Shown: positions 47,650 through 57,044 of the stretch, piece by piece
How positions within the stretch are numbered: position 1 is the first letter of the stretch
Layout: the number at the start of each line of letters is the position of its first letter
NCBI GenBank assembly: GCA_019359635.1
Contig: JAHHGY010000004.1
Span: forward strand, 22,669-86,668
Origin: Chroococcus sp. CMT-3BRIN-NPC107
GTDB taxonomy: Bacteria > Cyanobacteriota > Cyanobacteriia > Cyanobacteriales > Chroococcidiopsidaceae
DNA: 64,000 nt
Direction of reading: 5' to 3'
Translations under genes and position numbers: made by a program
Notes under the pieces: generated by a model
The model's database searches: none
Told to the model about the DNA's origin: nothing
What the model saw: the letters and a program-made list of their open reading frames with translations, nothing else

Positions 47650-48600
47650 TTAAAAGTTATTTTTAAATGCTCCTCTTACTTGTAAAAAATCAATTAAAAC
47701 TTCCTTGGTAGGCAGAGAAGATTGCGCTCCCGATTTTGTGGCAGCGATCGCTCCGGCTGCCGCGCCCCAGATAACGGCTTGTTTTAACGATAAGTTTTCA
47801 ACCATTGCCGCCGCTAAACCACCATTAAAGGCATCTCCCGCCGCCACTGTATCTACACTTTCTACGGGGAAAGCGGGAACAAAAAAGGTTTCTTTTTTGG
47901 TAGTGCAAATTACCCCCCTAGATCCTAGTTTAGCGATCGCGCAGCCAACACCGCGCTGCAATAAAATATTGGTTGCCTTAGTTGCTGAATCTAAATCGTT
48001 TACAGGAAATCCTACCAACTGTCCGATTTCTACAACGTTTGGCGTAATAATATCTACTAGCGGATAAAGTTCGGCGGGTAGTTGGTTTAAAGCTGGTGCA
48101 GGGTCGAGAATTACTTTAACTCCTAGGCGTTTAGCCGCTTGGGCGGCTAATAAAATACTGGGTAAAGGAATTTCAAATTGCATCAGTAAAACACCACAAC
48201 TAGGTAACAAGGTATTTAAGTTTTTTACATCACTGCTATCTACACAGCTATTTGCACCAGGAACAACAATAATTTGATTTTCCCCCGCATTGTCAACACT
48301 AATTAGCGCTACACCACTACTAACATTTTTATCTATGAATACGTTTGCTGTGTCTACTCCCGCAGCTTTGAGATTTTTTAGTAATTGGTTGCCAAAATTA
48401 TCGTCACCGACACGTCCTACCATGTAGGTAGTTACTCCCAATCGCGCCATTGCTACCGCTTGATTTGCACCTTTGCCACCAGGTACAGTAAAAAAATCGC
48501 GCCCTAATAAAGTTTCGCCAGGTACGGGTAACTTTGGGGTTCTAGCAACTAAATCCATATTAATGCTGCCAAAAGCGATCGCACAGGGATTACTGTTCAT
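47650..48600 (-). CDS. rbsK: Ribokinase
   Basis: A PfkB-family kinase phosphorylating D-ribose, 316 residues. Motifs: AFGSINMDLVARTPKLPVPGETLLG, GGKGANQAVAMARLG, and the C-terminal catalytic DTVAAGDAFNGGLAAAMVE with the anion hole and catalytic Asp. No rbsD, RbsR or ribose transporter genes are adjacent. A kinase for a related pentose or nucleoside is possible. Confidence 0.88.
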   Translation of the reverse strand: MNSNPCAIAFGSINMDLVARTPKLPVPGETLLGRDFFTVPGGKGANQAVAMARLGVTTYMVGRVGDDNFGNQLLKNLKAAGVDTANVFIDKNVSSGVALISVDNAGENQIIVVPGANSCVDSSDVKNLNTLLPSCGVLLMQFEIPLPSILLAAQAAKRLGVKVILDPAPALNQLPAELYPLVDIITPNVVEIGQLVGFPVNDLDSATKATNILLQRGVGCAIAKLGSRGVICTTKKETFFVPAFPVESVDTVAAGDAFNGGLAAAMVENLSLKQAVIWGAAAGAIAATKSGAQSSLPTKEVLIDFLQVRGAFKNNF

Positions 48601-48678
48601 AGTTATTTTATAGAGTAAGAGTGTATTAAATAACTAGCTGCAATTACATTTATTTTTATACCAATTAAAATTATTTAT

Positions 48679-49661
48679 ATGTTTTACTCGCCTATAAGTG
48701 TAATTCATTCAATTCCCTCAAGTGAAGCCTTAGAACAAAATGTATTGTGTCATTATCAATTTGGTAATTTTCAAAACTGCCGACTACTTAAACGCGGATT
48801 GAACGATACTTATTTAGTAGAAACAGAAGAACAAAGATATATTTTACGAGTTTATCGCCATAGCTGGAGACTAAAGAAGAAATTAATTTTGAACTAGAAT
48901 TACTAAATTTTTTACATAAATCTAATCTAGCGGTTTCTTATCCAATTGAAAAAATAACAGGTGGTTTTACAACAGCAATTGCTGCACCGGAAGGAACTCG
49001 TTATACGGCTTTATTTTCTTATGCACCTGGTGAAGCAGTAGATAAAAAACTAAATAGCGAACAAAGCCGGAAGTTAGGAGAAGCCGTTGCAATTATTCAT
49101 CAAAATACTGACAACTTTAAAAGTAGTTTTAACCGAACTGAATTGAATAGCGAATATTTGTTAGATTCTTCCTTAAATGCGCTCGCGCCATTATATAAAC
49201 AGAGAAGAAATGACATTGAATACTTATACAAACAAGCTGAAAGTCTTAAAAATAAATTGACACTTTTAAGCTTACCAAAGTTCGCACCTTTTTATGGAAT
49301 GTGCATTGGTGATATTCATTCAGGAAATACTTACTTTGCTCAACTAAATCAGCCAACTTTATTTGACTTCGATCAATGTGGCTATGGCTGGCGAGCTTTT
49401 GATATTGGAAATATTAATACATCTATTACTTGGAAAATAGATAGTAAAGTTATCAGGGCGTTTTTAGATGGTTATCAAAGCGTTCATAATTTAAGTAATA
49501 TAGAACTTGTAGCAATTCCTTTATTTACTAAAGTTGCTCATATTTGGGTAATGGGAATTAGTGCAAGTATAGTTGGAGATGTTTTACCTTACGGTTGGTT
49601 TACTGATGATTGGTTAGACAACAAGCTAAAGATATTTGAGAGGCTGGAGATTGATATCTAA
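48679..49661 (+). pseudogene. Frameshifted aminoglycoside/choline-type phosphotransferase
   Basis: The 5' part (VETEEQRYILRVYRHSWR) and the 3' part (FAPFYGMCIGDIHSGNTYF, LFDFDQCGYGWRAFDIGN) together make one APH-fold kinase. The reading frame breaks at about 48870: after SWR the frame runs LKKKLILN and stops, while one base later it reads KEEINFELELLNFLHKSNL. A single-base deletion (family pattern SWRSKEE) explains it. The second half is open to the stop at 49661 and keeps the catalytic HxGN and DFD motifs. The track shows only the two halves. The damage is not in a homopolymer run. Confidence 0.82.
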
Positions 49662-50215
49662 ACATTCATTACATCTTCATAAATTTCTGTCATGGTGAGT
49701 TGCAAATTCACTGAATCTAAGATAACTACGTCATTTTTACTTAAAATGTATTTAATCCAGTTATGATCTTTATCCTTACGATATAGTTCTACTTTAATCT
49801 CCTCTTGGCTAACTAATATATACTCTTGTAAACTCTCAATTTTTTTATAAGTTAATAATTTCTCTCTACGGTCTATATTTTCTGTACTTGGCGATAACAC
49901 TTCAACAATTAAACATGGTTTAGTCAAAAAAAACTTTTCTGTATCCTGAGGATTACAAGTAACCATCACATCGGGATAGTAAAATACATTATCTGTTTCT
50001 ATTCTGACTTTCATATCAGAAACGAAGACTTGACAACGACTCCCGCGCAAGTAATTTTTTAATCTATTATGAATATTTCCCGTAATTAAATTGTGTTCGC
50101 GGCTACCTCCAGTCATGGCGAATACTTGACCATTCAAATATTCGTGACGGATTTGGCTAAGGTCTTCTGCTTTTAAGTATTCAACTAAGTTTATGTACGT
50201 TGATGGTGCTTGCAT
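49658..50215 (-). CDS. Uma2-family (DUF820) putative endonuclease
   Basis: A 185-residue PD-(D/E)XK-fold protein abundant in cyanobacteria. It shows SQIRHEYLNGQVFAMTGGSREHNLITGNIHN, YYPDVMVTCNPQ with the conserved PD, and PCLIVEVLSPSTENIDRREKLLTYKKIESLQEYILV with the EVLSP motif. Family members are predicted nucleases of unclear role, often near mobile DNA. It overlaps the phosphotransferase pseudogene by 4 bp. Confidence 0.88.
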   Translation of the reverse strand: MQAPSTYINLVEYLKAEDLSQIRHEYLNGQVFAMTGGSREHNLITGNIHNRLKNYLRGSRCQVFVSDMKVRIETDNVFYYPDVMVTCNPQDTEKFFLTKPCLIVEVLSPSTENIDRREKLLTYKKIESLQEYILVSQEEIKVELYRKDKDHNWIKYILSKNDVVILDSVNLQLTMTEIYEDVMNV

Positions 50216-50247
50216 ACTTTTAAAGAGTAAACTTATTTGATTTTAAC

Positions 50248-50811
50248 TTAATCAACAGCACGTATAACTTTACAAGGATTGCCCACAGCTATTACATTTG
50301 CAGGTATATCTTTAACTACAACGCTACCAGCACCAATCGTCGTATTATCGCCAATACTTACACCCGGACAAATAATTGCACCTCCACCAATCCAAACATT
50401 ATTACCAACACTAATTGGTGCAGCTAGTTCTTTTTTTGTTTGGCGAACTTGGGGATTTGTGGGATGATAAGCCGTATATATTTGAACGTAAGGAGCGCAT
50501 TTAACATCGTCCCCAATATGAACGGTATTGCAATCAAGAATTACACAGCCATAGTTCATATAAAAATCATCTCCCACATAAATATTGCTTCCATAATCGC
50601 AATGAAAAGGAGGAACTATTTGAATTTTTGCTTCTACTTTACCGAATAACTCTTTAAGAATTTGAAATCGCAAATCTGGTTCGTCTGCGGTTGTAAAATT
50701 GTACTTTCTTAGCAGCCGAGAAGCGCGTTTACTATCGGCGGCTAATTCAGAGTCTTCAGCTAAATACAACTCCCCCGCCAGCATTTTTTGTTTCTCTGTT
50801 TTTTCTACCAT
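50248..50811 (-). CDS. Maltose/galactoside O-acetyltransferase family
   Basis: A 187-residue left-handed beta-helix acetyltransferase. The N-terminus EKQKMLAGELYLAEDSELAADSKRASRLLRKYN is the Mac domain, followed by hexapeptide repeats with HCDYGSNIYVGDDFYMNYGCVILD, the catalytic histidine in YTAYHPTNPQVRQ, and GGGAIICPGVSIGDNTTIGAGSVVVKDIPANVIAVGNP. It transfers acetyl from acetyl-CoA to a sugar such as maltose or glucose. Confidence 0.9.
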   Translation of the reverse strand: MVEKTEKQKMLAGELYLAEDSELAADSKRASRLLRKYNFTTADEPDLRFQILKELFGKVEAKIQIVPPFHCDYGSNIYVGDDFYMNYGCVILDCNTVHIGDDVKCAPYVQIYTAYHPTNPQVRQTKKELAAPISVGNNVWIGGGAIICPGVSIGDNTTIGAGSVVVKDIPANVIAVGNPCKVIRAVD

Positions 50812-51092
50812 TATTAGTTTTTAGCTCTATGCTTAAAGTCAAAAACAATGTAAATTTTCAATAAAAAATATCAACTTTTATTACTTTAAAAACTATTATA
50901 GCATTGGTCAAAGTAATTTTTATACATCCTAAAGGGGAAGCTTTAGGTGAAAATATTATTGTATTTTTAAAACTTATAGTAATTTGAATGGTTGTTCAAA
51001 CTGATAGTTGTCTTAACTAATAAAAACTATTATAAAATTAGCAATCTATTTAGTAGCAATTAGTAGCAAGATTATTTTGGCGATCGCCCTCC

Positions 51093-52388
51093 ATGAAACC
51101 AATATCGGTTCGGTTTATAAAAAAATATTTCCGGCAACTTGGTGTTACTTTAGCAATCCTTGTAGGCATAACGTTTATATTCATTGTGCCAGCCTTTACG
51201 CAGCAACCCGTTGTGCTGAACTTGTTAATGACTGCGCCAGATGCCCAGCCTTGGCAGCAAGGTATTGTTAAAGACTTTGAAACCAAGTATCCAGGTATTC
51301 GCGTCAATGTGATTGAAGGACCAAACGCCACTAATTTACTTGAAGACTTATATACCTCTGCTTTTATTTTGGGCGATTCTCCTTACGATTTGGTCAATAT
51401 GGATGTAATCTGGACACCAAAATTCGCGGCGGCGGGGTGGTTAAAAGACTTAACTAATGAATTTTCTAGTGAAGAATTAGCAGTATTTTCGCCTAACGAT
51501 ATTGAAGGAAGTCGCTATGAAGGGAAGCTTTACCGCGTACCAATTCGTTCGGATGCGGGAGTGCTTTATTACCGCAAAGATTTGCTTACCGCCGCCGGAT
51601 ATGAACCGCCGGAAACCTTTGACGAGTTATTAAAAATATCTCAAGCTGTACAGAAAAATAATAAAGACACTTGGGGCTATTTGTGGCAAGGTCGTCAATA
51701 CGAGGGATTGGTGGCAATGTTTACTGAAGTTTTAGAAGGATACGGCGGTTTTTGGGTAAATCCTACTACTAAAGACGTTGGCTTAGACCGACTTGAAACT
51801 CTCCAAGCTATAGAGTTTCTCCGCAATACAGTCAAAACTGGTGTATCGCCGCCGGGAGTCACTACCTACCAAGAAGAAGAAACAAGACGGATATTTCAAA
51901 GCGGGAAAGCGGTATTTTTACGCAGTTGGCCCTATGTATGGCCCTTAGCAAATGAAGATAGTTCGCCAATTAAAGGCAAAATTGGCATTAAATCAATGGT
52001 TAGCGCCCCTGGAAAAAGTGCCGGAACTTGTTTAGGTGGCTGGGGTTTAGGAATTGCCAAATCTTCCCGTCACCAAAAAGAAGCAATGACGGCAATTCGC
52101 TACTTTACTAGCAATGAGGCACAACGCAATTTTATTTTGAAAGCTGGTTATGTACCGAGTAGACGGGAATTATTCAGCGATGCTGAAATAGTGGCTAAAT
52201 ACAACCATTACCCGCAATTACTAGAAATTGTCGGCAGTTCCGTATTACGCCCGGCGATCGCCCAGTATGCCCAAGCTTCCGATATTTTGCAACGTTACCT
52301 CAGTGCCGCCTTAACAAATAGCCTTACCCCCGAACAAGCTATGAATGCTGCCGCCAAAGAAACACGGCTGTTATTAGGCACAAAATAA
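51093..52388 (+). CDS. Carbohydrate ABC transporter substrate-binding protein
   Basis: A family-1 extracellular solute-binding protein, 431 residues. An N-terminal signal/anchor (LGVTLAILVGITFIFIVPAFTQ) lacks a lipobox cysteine. Features: MTAPDAQPWQQGIVKDFETKYPGIRVNVIEGP, a hinge DLVNMDVIWTPKFAAAGWLKDLT, RVPIRSDAGVLYYRKDLL, and LGGWGLGIAKSSRHQKEAMTAIRYFTS. It is the first of four genes of a complete importer, similar in organisation to cyanobacterial glucosylglycerol/sucrose/trehalose systems (GgtABCD type). The ligand is not certain. Confidence 0.9.
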   Translation: MKPISVRFIKKYFRQLGVTLAILVGITFIFIVPAFTQQPVVLNLLMTAPDAQPWQQGIVKDFETKYPGIRVNVIEGPNATNLLEDLYTSAFILGDSPYDLVNMDVIWTPKFAAAGWLKDLTNEFSSEELAVFSPNDIEGSRYEGKLYRVPIRSDAGVLYYRKDLLTAAGYEPPETFDELLKISQAVQKNNKDTWGYLWQGRQYEGLVAMFTEVLEGYGGFWVNPTTKDVGLDRLETLQAIEFLRNTVKTGVSPPGVTTYQEEETRRIFQSGKAVFLRSWPYVWPLANEDSSPIKGKIGIKSMVSAPGKSAGTCLGGWGLGIAKSSRHQKEAMTAIRYFTSNEAQRNFILKAGYVPSRRELFSDAEIVAKYNHYPQLLEIVGSSVLRPAIAQYAQASDILQRYLSAALTNSLTPEQAMNAAAKETRLLLGTK

Positions 52389-52419
52389 TCACCAAAAATT
52401 TATTCCCCCTCTTCCTCTG

Positions 52420-53328
52420 ATGACCAAATCCGACACCATCCGTCGCCGCGAACAAAACACCGCTTGGATAATGCTTTTACCTGCGTTGCTGCTACTGTTG
52501 CTAGTATTTGCTTACCCAATTGCGCGGGCTTTTTGGCTGAGTTTGTTTACGCAAAATTTAGGGACAAAGTTACAAGCGGAGTTTTCTGGTTTAGATAATT
52601 ACGTCCGCATGGCTGGAGATGGGCGTTTTTGGCAGAGTTTTTTAACTACTAGCATTTTTACGACTACTTCCGTTTTGTTGGAATTGTTGCTAGGAATGGG
52701 CATTGCAATAGTATTAAATCAACGCTTTTTAGGACGCAGCTTAGTCCGCACCAGTGCTATATTACCTTGGGCTTTACCTACAGCTTTAATTGGACTAGCT
52801 TGGGCGTGGATTTTTAACGACCAGTTTGGCGTAGTAAACGATATTTTGCTGCGATTAGGGCTAATCAAAACAGGCATTAACTGGCTGGGAGAGCCAAATT
52901 TGGCAAGAATCGCGGTTATTTTTGCAGATGTGTGGAAAACAACGCCTTTTATCAGTATTTTGCTTCTAGCTGGCTTGCAATCAATTTCCCCCGACCTTTA
53001 CGAAGCCTATTCTATTGATGGCGCGAGTCCTTGGCAGAGTTTTCGCCAAATTACTTTACCCTTATTAATGCCCCAAATTTTGATTGCAGCGCTGTTTCGA
53101 TTTGCCCAAGCTTTCGGGGTTTTTGACTTAATCGCTGTGATGACTAATGGCGGGCCTGGGGGCGCAACCGAAGTAGTGTCGCTGTATATCTACTCTACGG
53201 TGATGCGTTACTTAGATTTTGGTTATGGGGCGGCGCTAGTAGTTGTAACTTTTTTATTATTGGTGGTGATGGTAGCGATCGCAAGTTTCTTGCTGAGTAA
53301 ATCTCGCACTACTAAAGAGATGGCTTAA
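52420..53328 (+). CDS. Sugar ABC transporter permease (MalF/UgpA-like)
   Basis: A 302-residue integral membrane protein with six helices. The first is WIMLLPALLLLLLVFAYPIARAFWLSLF, and the EAA loop is EAYSIDGASPWQSFRQITLPLLMPQI. It starts 31 bp after the binding protein and ends 2 bp before the second permease. Confidence 0.93.
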   Translation: MTKSDTIRRREQNTAWIMLLPALLLLLLVFAYPIARAFWLSLFTQNLGTKLQAEFSGLDNYVRMAGDGRFWQSFLTTSIFTTTSVLLELLLGMGIAIVLNQRFLGRSLVRTSAILPWALPTALIGLAWAWIFNDQFGVVNDILLRLGLIKTGINWLGEPNLARIAVIFADVWKTTPFISILLLAGLQSISPDLYEAYSIDGASPWQSFRQITLPLLMPQILIAALFRFAQAFGVFDLIAVMTNGGPGGATEVVSLYIYSTVMRYLDFGYGAALVVVTFLLLVVMVAIASFLLSKSRTTKEMA

Positions 53329-53330
53329 AT

Positions 53331-54191
53331 ATGGCAGTAATTTCTAAAAAACCCGAAACTATAAATTTTTCTTGGCACATTGTTTTAAATGTCGCCGTCG
53401 TTTTAGTTACTATATTTTGTCTAGCACCAATTCTTTGGCAAGTATTGACATCTTTTAAAGTTAACGAAGATATTGCCGCGATTCCTACTAAATATTTTCC
53501 CAGCCGCTACACCCTAAATCACTACAGCGAATTATTCGCGCGGCGGAGGTTTTGGGCTTACATCCTCAATAGCGCTTTCGTGTCTATTACTTCTACGTTG
53601 GTGAGTTTAGCAATTGGTGCGCCTGCGGCTTACGCTTTAGCTAGGTTACGTCCTTGGGGCGGAAAAGTAATTTTAGCAGGAGTTTTGATTGTTACTCTAT
53701 TTCCAGGAATTTTATTATTTTTAGGCTTATTAGAAGTAGTTCAAGTCTTGCATCTAGGCAATAACTATTTATCGCTAATTATTCCCTACACGGCAATCAA
53801 CTTACCTCTAACTATTTTGGTACTACGCAGCTTTTTTGAACAGTTGCCAAAAGATTTAGAAGATGCGGCAAAAGTTGATGGTTACAACACCTGGCAAATG
53901 CTGACGCAAATATTGTTACCGATGACTATCCCTGCCCTTGTAACTACAGGGATTTTAACTTTTATTTTTGCTTGGAATGAGTTTATTTTTGCTTTAACAT
54001 TTATGACTCGTGACGAGTTGAAAACTATTCCCGTAGCGGCGGCGCAGTTGGGCGGCGCTTCAGTATTTGAGATTCCTTACGGGCCCATTGCGGCGGCTAC
54101 AGTTATCGGTACTTTGCCCTTAGTTTTGCTAGTTTTGTTTTTCCAACGCAAAATTGTCCAAGGCTTAACGGCGGGTGCTGTGAAAGGATAA
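53331..54191 (+). CDS. Sugar ABC transporter permease (MalG/UgpE-like)
   Basis: A 286-residue six-helix permease. The EAA loop reads EDAAKVDGYNTWQMLTQILLPMTIPALV; FAWNEFIFALTFM and ending FFQRKIVQGLTAGAVKG are the class-typical segments. It is the second transmembrane partner of the importer, with a 2-bp gap to the previous gene. Confidence 0.93.
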   Translation: MAVISKKPETINFSWHIVLNVAVVLVTIFCLAPILWQVLTSFKVNEDIAAIPTKYFPSRYTLNHYSELFARRRFWAYILNSAFVSITSTLVSLAIGAPAAYALARLRPWGGKVILAGVLIVTLFPGILLFLGLLEVVQVLHLGNNYLSLIIPYTAINLPLTILVLRSFFEQLPKDLEDAAKVDGYNTWQMLTQILLPMTIPALVTTGILTFIFAWNEFIFALTFMTRDELKTIPVAAAQLGGASVFEIPYGPIAAATVIGTLPLVLLVLFFQRKIVQGLTAGAVKG

Positions 54192-54221
54192 TAACTTTTC
54201 ATACATAGCAGATAAAAACTT

Positions 54222-55310
54222 ATGGCTAAACTCGAATTAATAAACGTCAACAAAACCTACAATTCTAAAGTTGTTCCTGTCAAAGATATTAGTTTGAGTG
54301 TGGACGATAACGAATTTTTAACCTTACTTGGACCATCCGGTTGCGGTAAATCTACAACGCTGCGACTAATTGCTGGATTAGAAGAACCCACACGGGGAAA
54401 AATTAAGATTGGCAATGTAGATGTTACGAGTATTAGACCAGGCGATCGCAATATTGCCATGGTATTTCAAAGTTATGCTCTATATCCCCACCTCACCGTT
54501 TACGAAAATCTCTGTTCTGGACTCAAACTAAAGAAAACTCCCGCCGCCGAAATTAGACAGCGCGTAAGTGAAGCTGCGGAAGTCTTAGGACTAGATGCTA
54601 GTTTAATCAACCGCAAGCCCGGACAACTATCGGGAGGACAACGCCAACGAGTAGCGGTTGGGAGGGCTTTGGTACGTCGCCCGGATGTGTTTTTGTTAGA
54701 TGAACCTCTAAGTAACTTAGACGCGCTGTTACGCGAACGAGTCCGCGCTGATATTAAACAAATATTTGCCGCCCAAAAAGTGCCAGTAGTTTACGTCACT
54801 CACGACCAAACAGAGGCGATGACCCTTTCAACCAAAGTCGCGGTCTTAAATAACGGCTACGTGCAGCAGCTAGACCCCCCAGAGCGCATATACAGCCATC
54901 CAGCCAATCAATTTGTAGCGGGATTTGTAGGTAGTCCGCAAATGAATTTATTAACTTTGCCATGTCAAGAACGTTATGCAATGTTGGGCGACTTCAAAAT
55001 TAATTTGCCCGAAAATATGGTTACAGTACCGCCACAAATTGTTTTAGGTATTCGTCCCGAAAGCGTCCGCATTCCGCAACCTGAAGACACGCAGATAATT
55101 GAAGGAAAAGTGTTTTTAGTAGAACATTTGGGTATGCACAATTTAGTTAGCGTCAAGGTAAATAGTTCTTTAGGATCAGATATTACAGTCCGGGTTTTAT
55201 TACCAACAGACCAAAACTGGAATGTCAGAGATATTACTTTAGCGCTTCCTCTTCAAAGCATTCATTGGTTCGATTTGCAAACAGGCGATGCAATATTTAG
55301 ACAGAGTTAA
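54222..55310 (+). CDS. Sugar ABC transporter ATP-binding protein (UgpC/MalK-like)
   Basis: A 362-residue ATPase. Walker [10 protein letters not shown] is at 37-45; the signature is [15 protein letters not shown], Walker [14 protein letters not shown], and the H-loop [11 protein letters not shown]. The C-terminal TOBE/MalK regulatory domain includes [14 protein letters not shown]. It completes the importer, so this cluster is self-sufficient, unlike GgtABCD in Synechocystis where the ATPase is elsewhere. The inverted glgA fragment begins 4 bp inside its end on the other strand. Confidence 0.95.
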   Translation: MAKLELINVNKTYNSKVVPVKDISLSVDDNEFLTLLGPSGCGKSTTLRLIAGLEEPTRGKIKIGNVDVTSIRPGDRNIAMVFQSYALYPHLTVYENLCSGLKLKKTPAAEIRQRVSEAAEVLGLDASLINRKPGQLSGGQRQRVAVGRALVRRPDVFLLDEPLSNLDALLRERVRADIKQIFAAQKVPVVYVTHDQTEAMTLSTKVAVLNNGYVQQLDPPERIYSHPANQFVAGFVGSPQMNLLTLPCQERYAMLGDFKINLPENMVTVPPQIVLGIRPESVRIPQPEDTQIIEGKVFLVEHLGMHNLVSVKVNSSLGSDITVRVLLPTDQNWNVRDITLALPLQSIHWFDLQTGDAIFRQS

Positions 55311-55756
55311 TTCTGCTTTGCCCAAAATTTTTTACCGGGGACGCTCTTAACCTTCAACCCTATAATATTTTTAGAGATTTCTATTAGTCTAAGGTCTAAA
55401 GCCTCGTAGCGATCAAAACAATAACCCGTACCTCTATGGTTGTTCGGAACGTGCTGAGAAACCGTATCGACAAGCCCTCCCGTGCGGCGAACAATGGGGA
55501 CGCATCCGTAACGCAAAGCCAACATTTGACTGATACCGCAAGGTTCAAATCGACTAGGCATCAAGAAAGCATCGCTACCCGCGTAAATTCGCCGCGCGAT
55601 CGCATCGCTATAAAGTAAATAAGTTGCCATCCGTCCGGGATAACGCGCAGCAAGTTGCCATAATTGAGTTTCTAGCACGCGATCGCCTCCAAGGATTAGA
55701 ATACTCTGCTCTTGGCTCTCAAGGCGGAACACCTTGTGGGATAAATATAAACTCAA
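55307..55756 (-). pseudogene. Inverted glgA fragment in a chimeric ORF
   Basis: Codes for a 149-aa ORF whose core (about 55391-55687) is a copy of the glgA segment at 29424-29722. By eye about a dozen mismatches occur over roughly 285 aligned bases; most are silent, with four amino-acid changes (S to A, H to Q, S to N, P to A). The copy spans the catalytic C-terminal GT-B part ([26 protein letters not shown]) but lacks the N-terminal ADP-glucose domain, so it cannot be an active synthase. Both ends run into unrelated sequence. It sits between the sugar ABC ATPase gene and larB. Confidence 0.85.
55720..55736. repeat. Dispersed palindrome CAAGG...CCTTG
   Basis: CAAGGCGGAACACCTTG, a variant of the element CAAGG/CCTTG found at 31921. 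It lies just outside the glgA fragment. Confidence 0.45.
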
Positions 55757-55786
55757 AGTAGTAACAAAGTAACAAAAAGATTAACT

Positions 55787-56566
55787 GTGACTCAAATTGA
55801 TATCAGCTTACAAAATCTCCTTCAATCGGTAGCTGCAGGGGAAGTAAACCCAGCCGTTGCTTTAGAAAAGCTCAAGCACCTTGGTTATGAAACGGTAGGG
55901 GATTTTGCCCGAATAGATTGCGATCGCGCTCGTAGAACTGGCTTCCCTGAAGTTATATGGGGTCAGGATAAAACCCCCGATCAAATTGCTCAAATTATCG
56001 AAACAATGCGCCTCCGTCATCCGGTAGTCATGGCTACGCGCATAAATAGCAACGTTTACGCACAATTAGAAACTCTAGTTACAGGATTGCAGTATTACCC
56101 CGCCGCGCGGATTTGCGCCCTTGCACCGGAAACAGTTACACCGCAATATCCCGGAATTATCAGTATTTTATCGGCGGGAACAGCAGATTTACCTGTAGCC
56201 GAAGAAGCGGCAGTTACAGCAACTCTTTGCGGCTTCCAAGTACAGCGCTTATGGGATGTGGGCGTAGCGGGAATTCATCGCTTGCTTAACAATCGTCATG
56301 TAATTGATTCCGCCCACGTGCTAATTGTAGTCGCAGGAATGGAGGGGGCGCTGCCGAGTGTAGTTGCAGGTTTAGCCGATTGTCCGGTGATTGCAGTGCC
56401 TACTAGCATTGGCTACGGGGCTAGTTTTGGCGGACTTGCACCTCTACTTACAATGCTCAATTCTTGTGCGGCGGGTGTAGGCGTTGTCAATATTGATAAT
56501 GGCTTTGGCGCGGCAATTTTGGCGGGGCAGATTTTACGAACGGCGGCAAAATTAAATAAGCTTTAG
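55787..56566 (+). CDS. larB: Nickel-pincer cofactor biosynthesis protein LarB
   Basis: A pyridinium-3,5-dicarboxylate mononucleotide synthase, the first enzyme of the nickel-pincer cofactor pathway, 259 residues from GTG. The N-terminal YETVGDFARIDCDRARRTGFPEVIWGQDKTPDQ is LarB-specific. The C-terminal PurE-like part shows ILSAGTADLPVAEEAAVTATL, VAGMEGALPSVVAGLADCPVIAVPTSIGYGASFGG and IDNGFGAAILA. larC, larE and larA are absent from the window. The gene is common as a lone larB in cyanobacteria. Confidence 0.9.
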   Translation: MTQIDISLQNLLQSVAAGEVNPAVALEKLKHLGYETVGDFARIDCDRARRTGFPEVIWGQDKTPDQIAQIIETMRLRHPVVMATRINSNVYAQLETLVTGLQYYPAARICALAPETVTPQYPGIISILSAGTADLPVAEEAAVTATLCGFQVQRLWDVGVAGIHRLLNNRHVIDSAHVLIVVAGMEGALPSVVAGLADCPVIAVPTSIGYGASFGGLAPLLTMLNSCAAGVGVVNIDNGFGAAILAGQILRTAAKLNKL

Positions 56567-56610
56567 ATAAAAAAGGGTTGAGGGACTGCTTTAACCCAAA
56601 TCTTCTTAAT

Positions 56611-56883
56611 TTACGTTCCCGATCCTACACCAGTAACTAAGGCATTAATTAAGGGAGAAATTGCACTTAAAGCACTTGGGAGTACAGCAACAGTTGCCGC
56701 CGCTACAATTATCGTTGTCGCCAGTTTTACCATTGAGTCCGACGCTTTTTGATAAGTATCAAACTTATATTCGACTTTTTCAAGGTTTGATTCTAATTGG
56801 TCTAACCTTTGGTTAATTTGACGCAATTCCGATAAAACGGTTGTTTCAAAATTATTTTGTGCATCTGGTTGATTTATTGTCAT
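56611..56883 (-). CDS. Small coiled-coil membrane protein
   Basis: A 90-residue protein. A coiled coil (LSELRQINQRLDQLESNLEKVEYKFDTYQKASD) is followed by a hydrophobic segment (MVKLATTIIVAAATVAVLPSALSAISPLINALV). No family recognised. It converges on larB and is divergent from the HEPN-like gene region. Confidence 0.6.
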   Translation of the reverse strand: MTINQPDAQNNFETTVLSELRQINQRLDQLESNLEKVEYKFDTYQKASDSMVKLATTIIVAAATVAVLPSALSAISPLINALVTGVGSGT

Positions 56884-57044
56884 TTTTTTGCTGCAAAGCC
56901 TGTACTTTTATTGTAATAAGTTCATTTCAATTTAAAAATTTTGATCAACTATGTAGAGAAGTATACTTTTACTATATGTCAACCTCTGGAGCGCAGCAAT
57001 TTAACTATCGTCGGAACCGACAACTATATTGGGATATTTGAAGT

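Noticed and set aside
55436-55618. 60-aa ORF on the plus strand opposite the glgA fragment, matching the 75-aa ORF at 29449-29676 on the minus strand
   Set aside because: Both are antisense shadows of the duplicated glgA segment; their similarity only reflects the shared DNA.
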